Origin: Enterococcus sp. 4G2_DIV0659
GTDB lineage: Bacteria > Bacillota > Bacilli > Lactobacillales > Enterococcaceae
Direction: 5' to 3'
NCBI RefSeq assembly: GCF_002140715.2
Contig: NZ_NGLE02000001.1
Location: 2,694,001 to 2,758,000 of the forward strand
DNA length: 64,000 bases
Under the pieces are notes generated by a model that was not told the DNA's origin, did no database searches, and worked only from the letters and a program-made list of their open reading frames with translations. The translations under genes and the position numbers were made by a program. This document shows, in pieces, positions 26,125 to 34,722 of the stretch (positions within the stretch are counted from its first letter, which is position 1; each line of letters opens with the position of its first letter).

Positions 26125-27234
26125 ATGGCAAAAACAATTGGAGAAGTAAGGAGTTTTCTTGACGGTCTCGTTGGTAAAGTAACTGTTGATAAATCTGATT
26201 CTGGACTAAATGGACAGTGCGTGAGTTTAATTAAGAATTTACTTGAATTTGTTGGCGCACCAAATCCATATGCCGCACGAGGAAATGCAAAAGATATTCC
26301 AAACACGTATGTTTCTCAAGGAATTGCAAAAGTTGGCGCTGGCACACTCAACATAGCAGTCAGCAGGAATGGTGGCGGTGGCTATGGGCACGTATGGGTA
26401 AAAATTGGTTCTGATAGCTGGCAAGCAAATTGGAATGGCTTTGCTGTCAAGAAGAATGTTGGGGAAGTTTCTATTACAGATATTTTAAATCTAGACCAAT
26501 GGATTTCAACCAGTAATGCACCAAGTCCTGGAGGGAAAGCAACTACTTTAAGTGCTAAAGGTGAAGCCTTAATCAAAAAATTTGAAGAATGTGTACTTAC
26601 AGCCTATGACCTTGGTGATGGAATGATTACCATCGGTTGGGGACATGCGGAACCAAAAGGTCAAACAAATTTAGTTGCTGGAGTAACGACATGGTCTCAA
26701 GCTCAAGCGGATGAGCAATTCAGGAAAGATATAGCAGGTTATGTAAATACAGTAAATAACTATTTCACTCGTTCTTTTAATCAAAATCAATTCGATGCAA
26801 TGGTAAGTTTTACCTATAATTGCGGTACGGGAGTCTTTGGAAGAGATAATTGGGATAAGAATGCTTCCGATAGTTATATTACGGAATCAATAGCTAATTA
26901 CATTAATAAAGGATCACAATTTGAGGAAGGTTTAAGACGTCGTCGTCAAGAAGAAATTAATCTATTTAACACACCGGTAAACGGTAGTGAAGCAACAAAA
27001 AAGGAGGAAGAAGATATGACAGAATTTGCTATTTTATATGGAACAGGAGTTTATTATGTATGTGGAACAAAAATGGTTCCTTTGACCACAGCTACGCAAT
27101 GGAGCGTATTGAGAACGGTCTATGAACAGGTACAAGAACATAAGACTGGAAAAGCAACGCCAATCAAGGTAATGGATTGGAGAAATAATCAAGCGACTTT
27201 CGATGCGTACGCAAAAATTTGTGGCTTAAAATAA
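26125..27234 (+). CDS. Two-domain lysin: CHAP amidase/endopeptidase + GH24 lysozyme
   Basis: The 369-residue protein has an N-terminal CHAP domain (about residues 20-130) with catalytic Cys in GQCVSLI and His in GYGHVWVKI, then a GH24 phage-type lysozyme (about 147-290) with catalytic Glu in KKFEECVLTAY, the ITIGWGH signature and FDAMVSFTYNCGTG. A C-terminal domain of about 70 residues probably binds the wall. There is no signal peptide, as in phage endolysins, but no phage gene or holin is nearby. It may be a domesticated endolysin or a bacteriolysin. A perfect palindrome covers its promoter. Confidence 0.88.
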   Translation: MAKTIGEVRSFLDGLVGKVTVDKSDSGLNGQCVSLIKNLLEFVGAPNPYAARGNAKDIPNTYVSQGIAKVGAGTLNIAVSRNGGGGYGHVWVKIGSDSWQANWNGFAVKKNVGEVSITDILNLDQWISTSNAPSPGGKATTLSAKGEALIKKFEECVLTAYDLGDGMITIGWGHAEPKGQTNLVAGVTTWSQAQADEQFRKDIAGYVNTVNNYFTRSFNQNQFDAMVSFTYNCGTGVFGRDNWDKNASDSYITESIANYINKGSQFEEGLRRRRQEEINLFNTPVNGSEATKKEEEDMTEFAILYGTGVYYVCGTKMVPLTTATQWSVLRTVYEQVQEHKTGKATPIKVMDWRNNQATFDAYAKICGLK

Positions 27235-27245
27235 GTATAAAGTTA

Positions 27246-27273
27246 AGATCACTCATTGAGTGGTCTTTTTTTG
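27246..27273 (+). terminator. Terminator of the lysin gene
   Basis: AGATCACTC-ATT-GAGTGGTCT with one G-T pair, followed by TTTTTT, 11 nt after the stop. The next 285 bases to the tRNA hold nothing I can support. Confidence 0.85.
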
Positions 27274-27560
27274 AGGAAATATGATGAAAGTATTAATGTA
27301 TGTAGCTCACAGTATTAAAAACTTCGAATTTAATCTTCTTTTTGATTTTATGTTGGTTCAAAAACATTTCAATAAAAAAAGCACCCTGAATTAACAGAAG
27401 AGCCTTGAATTGATTATGTTATAGCCAACAAATTTTAACACCTAAATCCACCTAAAAATTTAAATGAATAATCATTATGAAAATATGTTATAATCAGTTC
27501 TAGAGTTGATATAACAGTAATAATCATGATGAAACTATAATAACTAAAAGGTTTAAAAAA

Positions 27561-27632
27561 CGCGCCCTGAGGGAATCGAACCCCCGTCTCAAGAACCGGA
27601 ATCTTACGTGATATCCACTACACTAAGGGCGC
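27561..27632 (-). tRNA. tRNA-Arg (anticodon CCG)
   Basis: Reverse-strand cloverleaf: acceptor GCGCCCT/AGGGCGC, D-stem GTG/CAC, anticodon stem TAAGA/TCTTG with loop TTCCGGT (anticodon CCG) and T-arm around GGTTCGATTCC. CCA is not encoded. It is divergent from rpoN. Confidence 0.93.
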
Positions 27633-27691
27633 AAGCACGAATACTAGTTTAGCTGATATTGATAAAAATTACAAGGGGAAGGACAAAAATA

Positions 27692-29017
27692 ATGAAATTT
27701 GAACAACAGTTATCCCAACAACAAAAACAAGTCCAAAAACTTGCGATGACACAGCAATTACAGCAATCTATTCAAATTTTACAATATAATTCAGACGAAC
27801 TTTATTCATACATAGAAACAAAGTCATTAGAAAATCCACTAATTGATATTCAAATAGATAGAGAAAACAGCGATTTTTCAAGTTCTGCCAGCAGAACTTA
27901 TACAACGAATGAAGAAAATAACTATCTAAACCAAATCCCAGATAACCATCGTTCACTTTTTGAATATTTGATTGATCAGGTTCATTTGAATTATCGGGAT
28001 ACTTATCTTAGGACATTGGTTTTATTTTTAGTTGAATATATTGATTTAAATGGTTACTTGATGATTGATTTAGAGGAAGCAGTGGCTAAGACTGGAGCAA
28101 AATCAATAGAAATGTTGGATGCGTTGACATTGATTCAGCAATTGGATCCAGCAGGAGTTGGTGCTAGGGATTTGCGTGAGTGTTTACTGCTGCAAATTGA
28201 GCGTGATGATACAGCGCCTGAATTGGCATACATTGTAGTAGAGGAAGAATTTGCTCACTTAGCTGAACGTAAATGGTCACTGATTGCTAAAAAATTTGAA
28301 GTAGAACTTTCTGAGATTCAATCGATTTTTGATTATATCCAAACATTAACCCCCGCTCCTGGAAGTATTTTTGAATCGACCTCTGGCTTGTATATTCGTC
28401 CTGATTTAACAGTGAAAATCAAGGAGAATCAGTTAACCGTTTTATCTAATAAGACAGGTACACCAACTATTCAGTTTCAACAATCCTATTTTGATCGGAT
28501 GGAAGCGACTGAAGATAAAGAAGTTCAAAAATACATTCAGGAAAAGAAAAATGAATTTGAATGGTTAGAAAAAACAATCGCTCAGCGTGGCGATACAATT
28601 TTAAGAGTAGGAACAGAAATTGTTCAACGGCAACAAGGGTTCTTTTTTAAAGAGGATCGACCGTTAAAACCAATGACCTTAAAAGAAATCGCTGAAAGCT
28701 TAAAGATTCATGAATCAACGGTTAGTCGAGCAGTAAATGGTAAATACTTAGAAACGGATTTTGGCGTTTTCGAGTTGCGTTCTTTTTTCTCGAATGGATT
28801 ATCAAATGAAAGCACTGGCGAAGAAACATCGACTGATAGCATCAAAAAGCAACTAAAATCATTAGTAGATAACGAAAATAAAGCGAAACCATTATCTGAT
28901 CAGAAACTAGTAGATTTACTAAAAGAACAAGAAATAGACATCTCTCGTCGAACAGTAACAAAATATCGTGAAGCACTTGGAATACCAGCTTCTTCTAAAC
29001 GAAAGAGATATGACTAA
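27692..29017 (+). CDS. rpoN: RNA polymerase sigma-54 factor
   Basis: The 441-residue protein has the Gln/Leu-rich activator-interaction region I (QQLSQQQKQVQKLAMTQQLQQ), the core-binding middle, a helix-turn-helix (KIHESTVSRAVNGKYLET) and the diagnostic RpoN box (SRRTVTKYREALGIP). ATG 27692 is chosen over TTG 27659 since AAGGGGAAGG precedes it by about 10 nt. Sigma-54 in enterococci serves LevR-type activators controlling sugar PTS genes; none of those lies in this window, and no -24/-12 promoter was noticed. Confidence 0.96.
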   Translation: MKFEQQLSQQQKQVQKLAMTQQLQQSIQILQYNSDELYSYIETKSLENPLIDIQIDRENSDFSSSASRTYTTNEENNYLNQIPDNHRSLFEYLIDQVHLNYRDTYLRTLVLFLVEYIDLNGYLMIDLEEAVAKTGAKSIEMLDALTLIQQLDPAGVGARDLRECLLLQIERDDTAPELAYIVVEEEFAHLAERKWSLIAKKFEVELSEIQSIFDYIQTLTPAPGSIFESTSGLYIRPDLTVKIKENQLTVLSNKTGTPTIQFQQSYFDRMEATEDKEVQKYIQEKKNEFEWLEKTIAQRGDTILRVGTEIVQRQQGFFFKEDRPLKPMTLKEIAESLKIHESTVSRAVNGKYLETDFGVFELRSFFSNGLSNESTGEETSTDSIKKQLKSLVDNENKAKPLSDQKLVDLLKEQEIDISRRTVTKYREALGIPASSKRKRYD

Positions 29018-29029
29018 CTAAGAAGAGAG

Positions 29030-29098
29030 AAAACAGAAAGACGAAAGTAATCGGCTCTTAAGATAAAGAGTTTTACGCTTTCGCCTTTCTGTTTTTTC
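29030..29098. terminator. Bidirectional terminator between rpoN and the acetyltransferase
   Basis: AAAACAGAAAGACGAAAG and CTTTCGCCTTTCTGTTTT form an 18-bp stem with one mismatch around a 30-nt loop, with T tracts on both outgoing strands. Confidence 0.8.
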
Positions 29099-29104
29099 CT
29101 TTAT

Positions 29105-29611
29105 TTATTGACTAGTGTACGGTCGCCAATGCAAATGTTCAGATGGTAGCCCCTCTTCAACACCCTGCCAAACAGATTCAAACTGATGATTTTCTAATAA
29201 ATGTTTGGATGCATCATTTGAAGGATCGATAATAGCATAGATCGTTGATTCGGATAGTTGTTCTGATTGTTTTATTAAATTCAATAAAATAGTTATTAGT
29301 TGATTGGCGTAGCCTTTGCCCCAATGGATTGGTAAAAGCATGTAGCCAATTTCGATTTTGTTATCTTCATCCCAAGAAAGCTTACCAAAGCCAATATAGG
29401 TTTCTTGATTGAAAAATTTATAGTACCCAGTTTGATCATTGTGGGCAGTGTTATACGAAAGAATTTTTTTAAAATTAGTTACAGCCTCACTTTCAGTTTC
29501 TGCTTTTTCGGTGATATAGTGCATAACATTGCTATCTTTAGTAAGTTCATAGTAAAGTTGAAAATCGTTCTCTTGATAAAATTCAAAAGTTAATTGTTTA
29601 GTATAAGACAT
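29105..29611 (-). CDS. GNAT-family N-acetyltransferase
   Basis: The 168-residue protein has the GNAT acetyl-CoA fold: strands with IGFGKLSWDEDNKIEIGYMLLPIHWGKGYANQLI (residues about 72-105, pyrophosphate-loop pattern HWGKGYA) and the late strand ASKHLLENHQFESVW. It is of the RimJ/RimL-like branch that acetylates protein N-termini or small molecules; the substrate is unknown. It is convergent with rpoN and followed upstream by a small membrane protein on the same strand. Confidence 0.85.
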   Translation of the reverse strand: MSYTKQLTFEFYQENDFQLYYELTKDSNVMHYITEKAETESEAVTNFKKILSYNTAHNDQTGYYKFFNQETYIGFGKLSWDEDNKIEIGYMLLPIHWGKGYANQLITILLNLIKQSEQLSESTIYAIIDPSNDASKHLLENHQFESVWQGVEEGLPSEHLHWRPYTSQ

Positions 29612-29656
29612 AAGGTAGACCTCCCTAAGTACAGTGATGTAAGTTGCAGAAAATAC

Positions 29657-29980
29657 TTATAAAGCATGGTCGAAAACGGTATTGATAAGTGCAACGATTA
29701 AGTAAATAAAGGCGATTTTTTGATCCACAACCAGATACGTAATAAAACCAGCTCCGCCAAATAAAAAAATTTCTGTAAGAATACGTTTGAAATCAGTAAA
29801 ACGTTTTGGCGATTGTGGAGCCATATATCTACTCCAAAAAATAATAATACAAATGGGAAGACAAATACCTAATAGGATAATTACGATAATTGAATTAGCT
29901 TTAAACCCAGCAAATGCAACCAAGCCAAGTGTTGTTAATTCGAGGATAAAGCGAACGACATCGTTAAAATATTTGAACAT
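29657..29980 (-). CDS. Small membrane protein, YrdB/DUF2568-like
   Basis: The 107-residue protein has four predicted membrane segments with the W-S-R-Y-M-A-P-x-S-P-x-R pattern (SRYMAPQSPKRFTDFKR) after the second, as I recall for YrdB/DUF2568 proteins. ATG 29980 is used since AGGTGG precedes it by 5 nt; GTG 29989 overlaps that site. It may be co-transcribed with the acetyltransferase gene (45-nt gap). Function unknown. Confidence 0.7.
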   Translation of the reverse strand: MFKYFNDVVRFILELTTLGLVAFAGFKANSIIVIILLGICLPICIIIFWSRYMAPQSPKRFTDFKRILTEIFLFGGAGFITYLVVDQKIAFIYLIVALINTVFDHAL

Positions 29981-30073
29981 TATATCCACCTAGTTTTCTG
30001 GTTTATTTATACTAACAATAAAAGTTATAAAAAGAGAAATCTTGAATAAACAAGATTTCTCTTTCATGAAATA

Positions 30074-30146
30074 AGCCACCTGCCGGGCTTGAACCGGCGA
30101 CCCCCACCTTACCATGGTGGTGCTCTACCAGCTGAGCTAAGGCGGC
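30074..30146 (-). tRNA. tRNA-Thr (anticodon GGT)
   Basis: Reverse-strand cloverleaf: acceptor GCCGCCT/AGGTGGC, D-arm GCTC..GAGC, anticodon stem CCACC/GGTGG with loop ATGGTAA (anticodon GGT), T-arm GCCGG/CCGGC. CCA is not encoded. Confidence 0.95.
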
Positions 30147-30254
30147 ACAATAACATAACACAAATTACAGATTACCTTAGATTCAAAAATTTGTCAACGA
30201 TTTTTCAATTGGAATTCACCCAAAAAAGTAGAACCTCTCTAGTCAGACAAAGAA

Positions 30255-30297
30255 ACATAAAGATGGAGAAGAGTACTTGATATTTCCATCTTTATGT
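30255..30297 (-). terminator. Hairpin after the DUF2752 gene
   Basis: ACATAAAGATGGA and TCCATCTTTATGT form a perfect 13-bp stem around a 17-nt loop, 14 nt downstream of the minus-strand gene end. No strong T tract follows. Confidence 0.6.
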
Positions 30298-30311
30298 ATA
30301 AGATGTTCAAG

Positions 30312-30671
30312 CTATTTTATTACTAGACCTATGACCCAATGATACATTCTGGCAACAACCGAATGTTGGTTATAATCCATCGGCGCTGTATTCGGGAATA
30401 ATACAACCATCCGAATCAGATAAACGGTCAAAAAGAGACCTAAAGCTCCAGCAGTAAAATACTTGTTTTCACAGATACGCTCAAATAACAGCACTTTTTT
30501 CCTAAATAAAAAAATACCAAAAACAATTGGAACCAGCCAAAATAGAGGATGATAATAAAAAGCTTCTTTAAAATCCAGATGAAATAAGTGAATAAAAGCT
30601 CTAGTCATCCCACAACCTGGACAAGGGACACCAAATGTGTGCTTAAAAATGCAAAGCTCTAAATTATTCAT
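30312..30671 (-). CDS. DUF2752 membrane protein
   Basis: The 119-residue protein carries the family hallmark CPGCGMTRAF near its N-terminus (about residues 16-25) followed by three membrane segments. The ATG at 30671 overlaps the end of the DUF4234 gene by 8 nt, so the pair is translationally coupled. The Cys-Pro-x-Cys motif hints at metal or redox chemistry, but the function of the family is unknown. Confidence 0.85.
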   Translation of the reverse strand: MNNLELCIFKHTFGVPCPGCGMTRAFIHLFHLDFKEAFYYHPLFWLVPIVFGIFLFRKKVLLFERICENKYFTAGALGLFLTVYLIRMVVLFPNTAPMDYNQHSVVARMYHWVIGLVIK

Positions 30672-31071
30672 CCATTCCAGTGCTGTACCCGTCACGATCA
30701 CCAGTAGCTAATTTGTCCCAGAAACGATTTAAATCAGATTGTAGGATTCCCATGCCTACTATAGAAAAATTAAAAATAGCAAGGATTAGCAATAGGATTT
30801 TGTTATCAATGATTGGATGAACATTTTCTCTAGCTTGAGCTTCGACAAACATCCCACCAATTTTGTACCACCAATACAGTGTGTAAATTCCACAAGTAAT
30901 AATAGAAAATAAGACAGTTAGACCAGGATTTATAGAACGGTCATTGTTAATTTCTGAAAGTTGACGAGTAACATCATACATCCAAAAAAGGAAATAAATT
31001 CCACACGAGATAATAGAAAATACAATAATTAATGGCACCGATTTTTTATTTGCTTGATACGAATATGTCAT
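30664..31071 (-). CDS. DUF4234 membrane protein
   Basis: The 135-residue protein has two similar halves, each with an I-I-S/T-C-G-I-Y-x-L-Y/F-W segment (FSIISCGIYFLFWMYDV and FSIITCGIYTLYWWYKI), as in DUF4234, plus a third hydrophobic stretch. It is coupled with the downstream DUF2752 gene, a pairing frequent in Firmicutes. Function unknown. AGGAGG-like site GGAGGTTA upstream. Confidence 0.85.
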   Translation of the reverse strand: MTYSYQANKKSVPLIIVFSIISCGIYFLFWMYDVTRQLSEINNDRSINPGLTVLFSIITCGIYTLYWWYKIGGMFVEAQARENVHPIIDNKILLLILAIFNFSIVGMGILQSDLNRFWDKLATGDRDGYSTGMDE

Positions 31072-31340
31072 TATAAATAACCTCCAACTTTTGTGTAAAA
31101 TAATAGCGAGTCTTTATTTGTTAATTTGGAACAAGTAACCTTTTCAGTTTTCCCATAAAACTCATTTTTCCTCCCAAAAAAAGTATATCAAAGCTACATA
31201 TCATATACTAGGTGTTTATCTAAAAAAATAACAAAAAGCGAGCTATTTTCGATAATAACCGTATTGTTTCCATCATTCTTTTGTTAATCGATATATCGTA
31301 CGATGATTTTATTCACCACAATAAAAAATCAAAAAAATGT

Positions 31341-31369
31341 TTGACAGGGGAATTAATTTCCAGTAAAAT
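31341..31369 (+). promoter_or_regulatory. Promoter of the T-box/met operon
   Basis: TTGACA (31341-31346) and TAAAAT (31364-31369) with 17-nt spacing, shortly before the first T-box leader. The preceding 270 bases after the DUF4234 start show only short overlapping palindromes. Confidence 0.7.
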
Positions 31370-31394
31370 ACAATACAACAAGAAATGAATAAAT

Positions 31395-31652
31395 AGTCCG
31401 TTGAAGAGAAGAGTAGATTTGGATGTGCTTTATAGAGAGTCTCGGTTGGTGAAAAGAGATAAGCGCAAAAGAGTTGAAGATGGCCTCACGAGGATAAGTT
31501 GTTGATAAGTAAGCAACTTCGGGAAAGCACCCGTTATCAAAGCGACAAGTTATAAGACTTGGTTTAAGAAAAGTAATCTAGGATTACTTTAAAACAAAGG
31601 TGGTACCGCGATAATTCGCCCTTTACTAATTTATTAGTAGAGGGCTTTTTTG
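31395..31652 (+). promoter_or_regulatory. T-box leader 1 (probable Met specifier)
   Basis: Stem I features (AGAG.., GGTTGGTGAAAAG) are followed by a candidate specifier in GAAG-ATG-GCC. The T-box core AAAGGTGGTACCGCG lies at 31596-31610, and the terminator GCCCTTTACTAA/TTAGTAGAGGGC plus TTTTTT at 31618-31651. Uncharged tRNA would stabilise the antiterminator and allow transcription. Confidence 0.88.
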
Positions 31653-31689
31653 TTCATAAAAAATAATTAAATAATTACAGCAATGAGAT

Positions 31690-31956
31690 GGAAAGTACGG
31701 ATGGACTGTTATCTAACAGAGAGCTTGGGCAGCTGAAAACAAGCGATAAAGGAAATCTGGAAAATGGCCATTGAGCAGCGCTTCGAGTGAATGATTCATA
31801 AGACAGCGACGGATGCACCCGTTATCGTGCTAGAGTATAATCGATTGTTTCGACGTACTTGATGAGGATATCTATGTGAATAGATATCAAATAGAGGTGG
31901 TAGCACGCAAAAGCGTCCTCAAATGTATAGTTTTATACATTTGAGGACGTTTTTTC
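31690..31956 (+). promoter_or_regulatory. T-box leader 2 (probable Met specifier)
   Basis: A second complete T-box: AGAGAG and GGGCAGCTGAAAA of stem I, candidate specifier in GAAA-ATG-GCC, core AGAGGTGGTAGCACGC (31893-31908), and a terminator with 15-bp arms and seven T (31914-31956). It directly follows T-box 1 on the same transcript. Confidence 0.88.
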
Positions 31957-32056
31957 TTTTTATAGAGAAAGGAATAAGGCATGAGGTTACTCATATGCAG
32001 TATCTAGAGAGAGCGCGGAAAATAGACGCACGAGTATAACTATAGGGGGAGCAAGA

Positions 32057-33127
32057 ATGATTGAATTAAAGAATATCGATGTGACTTTTTATCAAAAGAA
32101 AAAAGCCGTTGATGCAGTAAAGGACGTAACACTAAAAATTGAAAAAGAAGATGTTTTTGGGATTGTAGGCTACTCTGGAGCAGGAAAGAGCACACTGGTC
32201 CGTGTGATTAATTTATTGCAGCGTCCAACAACAGGAGAAGTAATAATCAATGGGAAAAATATTTTAGGGTTTTCAGCTAAAGAATTAAGAGCACAGCGAA
32301 AAAAAATTGGAATGATTTTTCAACATTTTAACTTAATGAAAGAGCGCAGCATTTTTGGAAATATTGATTTTTCATTAAAATATTCTGGATTATCTAAAGA
32401 GCAGAGAAAAGTAAAAATCGAAAAATTACTGGATTTGGTCGGTTTATCTGATAAAAAAGATGCCTATCCTAGCCAATTATCTGGTGGACAAAAGCAACGT
32501 GTAGCGATCGCTAGAGCCTTAGCGAATGATCCGGAGATTTTATTATGTGACGAAGCGACCAGTGCATTAGATCCTAAAACAACTATTCAGATTTTGGATT
32601 TATTGAAGAAATTAAACAAAGAATTAGGACTAACAATTGTCTTAATTACGCACGAAATGCAAGTTGTGAAGGAGATTTGCAACAAAGTAGCGGTGATGGA
32701 AGATGGACGAGTGATTGAACAAAACGATATTGTGTCCATTTTCAGTCAACCAAAAGAGGCCTTGACGAAGGACTTCATTCGTACCGCAACGCATATTGAT
32801 CAAGCGCTAGAAACAATCATTCAACATCCTAGCCTGACTAATTTGAGTGGAAATGAAGTGTTAGTCGAATTTTCTTATGTCGGTGAACAGACAAGTGAGC
32901 CGCTAATTGCCCAATTGTATAGTAAGTATCATGTAGTTACGAATATTTTATATGGCAATGTTGAAATCTTGCAGCAAGTACCAATTGGTAATTTAATCGT
33001 GGTTCTTTCGGGAGAAGAAAAGCAGCGTGAAAAAGCATTAGACTTTTTACAAGGACAAGGAGTAAAAATCAAAATTTTAAAAACATATCGATCAAAAGAG
33101 ACAATTGTGCCATTACATGTTGTTTAA
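32057..33127 (+). CDS. metN: Methionine ABC transporter ATP-binding protein
   Basis: MetN powers uptake of methionine. The 356-residue protein has Walker A (GYSGAGKST), signature (LSGGQKQR), Walker B (ILLCDEA) and a C-terminal regulatory NIL/ACT-like domain (about residues 270-350) that binds methionine and inhibits transport. The start has a GGGGGAG ribosome site. It is first in metN-metI-metQ-M20 and lies behind two tandem T-boxes. Confidence 0.96.
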   Translation: MIELKNIDVTFYQKKKAVDAVKDVTLKIEKEDVFGIVGYSGAGKSTLVRVINLLQRPTTGEVIINGKNILGFSAKELRAQRKKIGMIFQHFNLMKERSIFGNIDFSLKYSGLSKEQRKVKIEKLLDLVGLSDKKDAYPSQLSGGQKQRVAIARALANDPEILLCDEATSALDPKTTIQILDLLKKLNKELGLTIVLITHEMQVVKEICNKVAVMEDGRVIEQNDIVSIFSQPKEALTKDFIRTATHIDQALETIIQHPSLTNLSGNEVLVEFSYVGEQTSEPLIAQLYSKYHVVTNILYGNVEILQQVPIGNLIVVLSGEEKQREKALDFLQGQGVKIKILKTYRSKETIVPLHVV

Positions 33128-33165
33128 ACAATAGACTTGCAAATAAAGAAATGGAGTGAAGGGGA

Positions 33166-33846
33166 ATGCAGAATTTTTTACAAAATTATTTTCCAAATGT
33201 TTTACAGTTAAGACAAGAATTTATTGATAGTACGATTGAGACGCTATATATGGTTTTTTGGACAGCTCTTATTGCTGGGATTTTAGGGACATTACTTGGC
33301 GTTGTTCTAGTTGCTACAGGACCGCAAGGGATTTTAAGAAGTAGTGTCATTTACAATATTTTAGAAAAAATCATTAACGTATGTAGATCCATTCCTTTTA
33401 TCATCATGCTGGCACTAATTCAGCCGATCACTCGTTTTTTAACAGGAACAACGATTGGTACGACTGCTGCATTAGTGCCGCTGGTGATAGGGGTGATTCC
33501 ATTTTTTGCACGTCAGATCGAAAATGCATTGCTAGAAGTTGATCCAGGTGTGATAGAAGCCGCTGAATCAATGGGAACTAGCCCACTGGGAATTATTTTT
33601 AGAGTCTATTTAGTAGAAGGATTACCTAGTATTATTCGGGTATCTTCTGTGACAATTATCAACTTGATTGGTTTGACCGCAATGGCAGGAGCCATTGGCG
33701 CAGGTGGTCTAGGCAATTTAGCAATAACTAGAGGCTATAATCGTTTTCAAACAGACGTGACACTTTTAGCTACCTTGATTATTTTGATTTTAGTTTTTGC
33801 TAGTCAATTTATCAGCAATACATTAATTAAAAAAACATCACATTAA
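33166..33846 (+). CDS. metI: Methionine ABC transporter permease
   Basis: The 226-residue membrane protein has five to six helices and the permease-ATPase contact segment EAAESMGTSPLGIIFRVYLVEGLPS (EAA motif, about residues 129-153). It forms the channel of the MetNIQ importer and is encoded between the ATPase and the binding lipoprotein. Confidence 0.95.
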   Translation: MQNFLQNYFPNVLQLRQEFIDSTIETLYMVFWTALIAGILGTLLGVVLVATGPQGILRSSVIYNILEKIINVCRSIPFIIMLALIQPITRFLTGTTIGTTAALVPLVIGVIPFFARQIENALLEVDPGVIEAAESMGTSPLGIIFRVYLVEGLPSIIRVSSVTIINLIGLTAMAGAIGAGGLGNLAITRGYNRFQTDVTLLATLIILILVFASQFISNTLIKKTSH

Positions 33847-33876
33847 AAATTTTATGATTAGAAAAGAGGAAAAAGA

Positions 33877-34710
33877 ATGAAAAAGACAGTAAAGATTATC
33901 GGATTGGTATTAGCAATTGGGGTTGTGTTAGCAGGATGTTCTTCTGGAAGTGCGAAAAATCAGAAAAATGAAGTTGTAAAATTAGGTGTAGTAGGTGCCA
34001 ATAATGAGGTGTTAGAATCTGTTAAAGATCGCTTAAAAGAGGAGGGGATTGATTTACAATTGGTAGAATTTTCGGATTACACGCAGCCTAATGCTGCTTT
34101 AGCAGAGAAAGAAATTGATTTAAATTCATTTCAACATCAAATTTTCTTAGATAACTATAACAAGGAACATAAAACAGAACTTGTATCAATCGGTAATACG
34201 GTTAGTGCCCCCTTAGGAATTTACTCTTCTAAAATCAAAGATGTAAAAGAGTTGAAAAAAGGCGCAGAAATTGCTATTCCAAATGATGCGACAAATGGTG
34301 GAAGGGCATTACTATTGTTGCAAAGTGCTGATTTAATCAAAGTCGATCCAGCGAAAAAACAAACACCAACGGTTAATGATATTACAGAAAATAAGTTGAA
34401 TTTAAAAATCACTGAATTAGATGCTTCACAAACGGCTAGAGCTTTACAAGACATTGACGCTTCTGTGATTAATAGTGGGATGGCTGTTGATGCAGGGTTT
34501 ACTCCAGCAAAAGATGCCATTTTTCTAGAACCTGTGAATGAACAATCTAAGCCATATGTGAATATTATTGTGGCTCGTAAAGCGGATCAAGACAATAAAA
34601 CGTACAACAAAGTAATCGATACGTATCAACAGGAAGAGACGAAAAAAGTCATTGAAGAAACATCAAAAGGGTCAAGTATTCCAGCGTGGGAAATATTTGG
34701 GAGAAAATAA
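33877..34710 (+). CDS. metQ: Methionine-binding lipoprotein
   Basis: The 277-residue protein has a lipoprotein signal with lipobox LAGC (Cys about residue 21) and the NlpA/MetQ domain (KLGVVGANNEV..; NSFQHQIFLDNYNKEH; IAIPNDATNGGRALLLLQ). It captures methionine outside the membrane for MetI/MetN. Some family members bind methionine peptides, so exact specificity is open. Confidence 0.94.
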   Translation: MKKTVKIIGLVLAIGVVLAGCSSGSAKNQKNEVVKLGVVGANNEVLESVKDRLKEEGIDLQLVEFSDYTQPNAALAEKEIDLNSFQHQIFLDNYNKEHKTELVSIGNTVSAPLGIYSSKIKDVKELKKGAEIAIPNDATNGGRALLLLQSADLIKVDPAKKQTPTVNDITENKLNLKITELDASQTARALQDIDASVINSGMAVDAGFTPAKDAIFLEPVNEQSKPYVNIIVARKADQDNKTYNKVIDTYQQEETKKVIEETSKGSSIPAWEIFGRK

Positions 34711-34722
34711 GGAGGGGTTAAA

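Noticed and set aside
26083..27234. Prophage remnant around the lysin
   Set aside because: No integrase, structural, holin or repressor gene and no attachment repeat are seen next to it; the adjacent tRNA-Arg shows no duplicated end.
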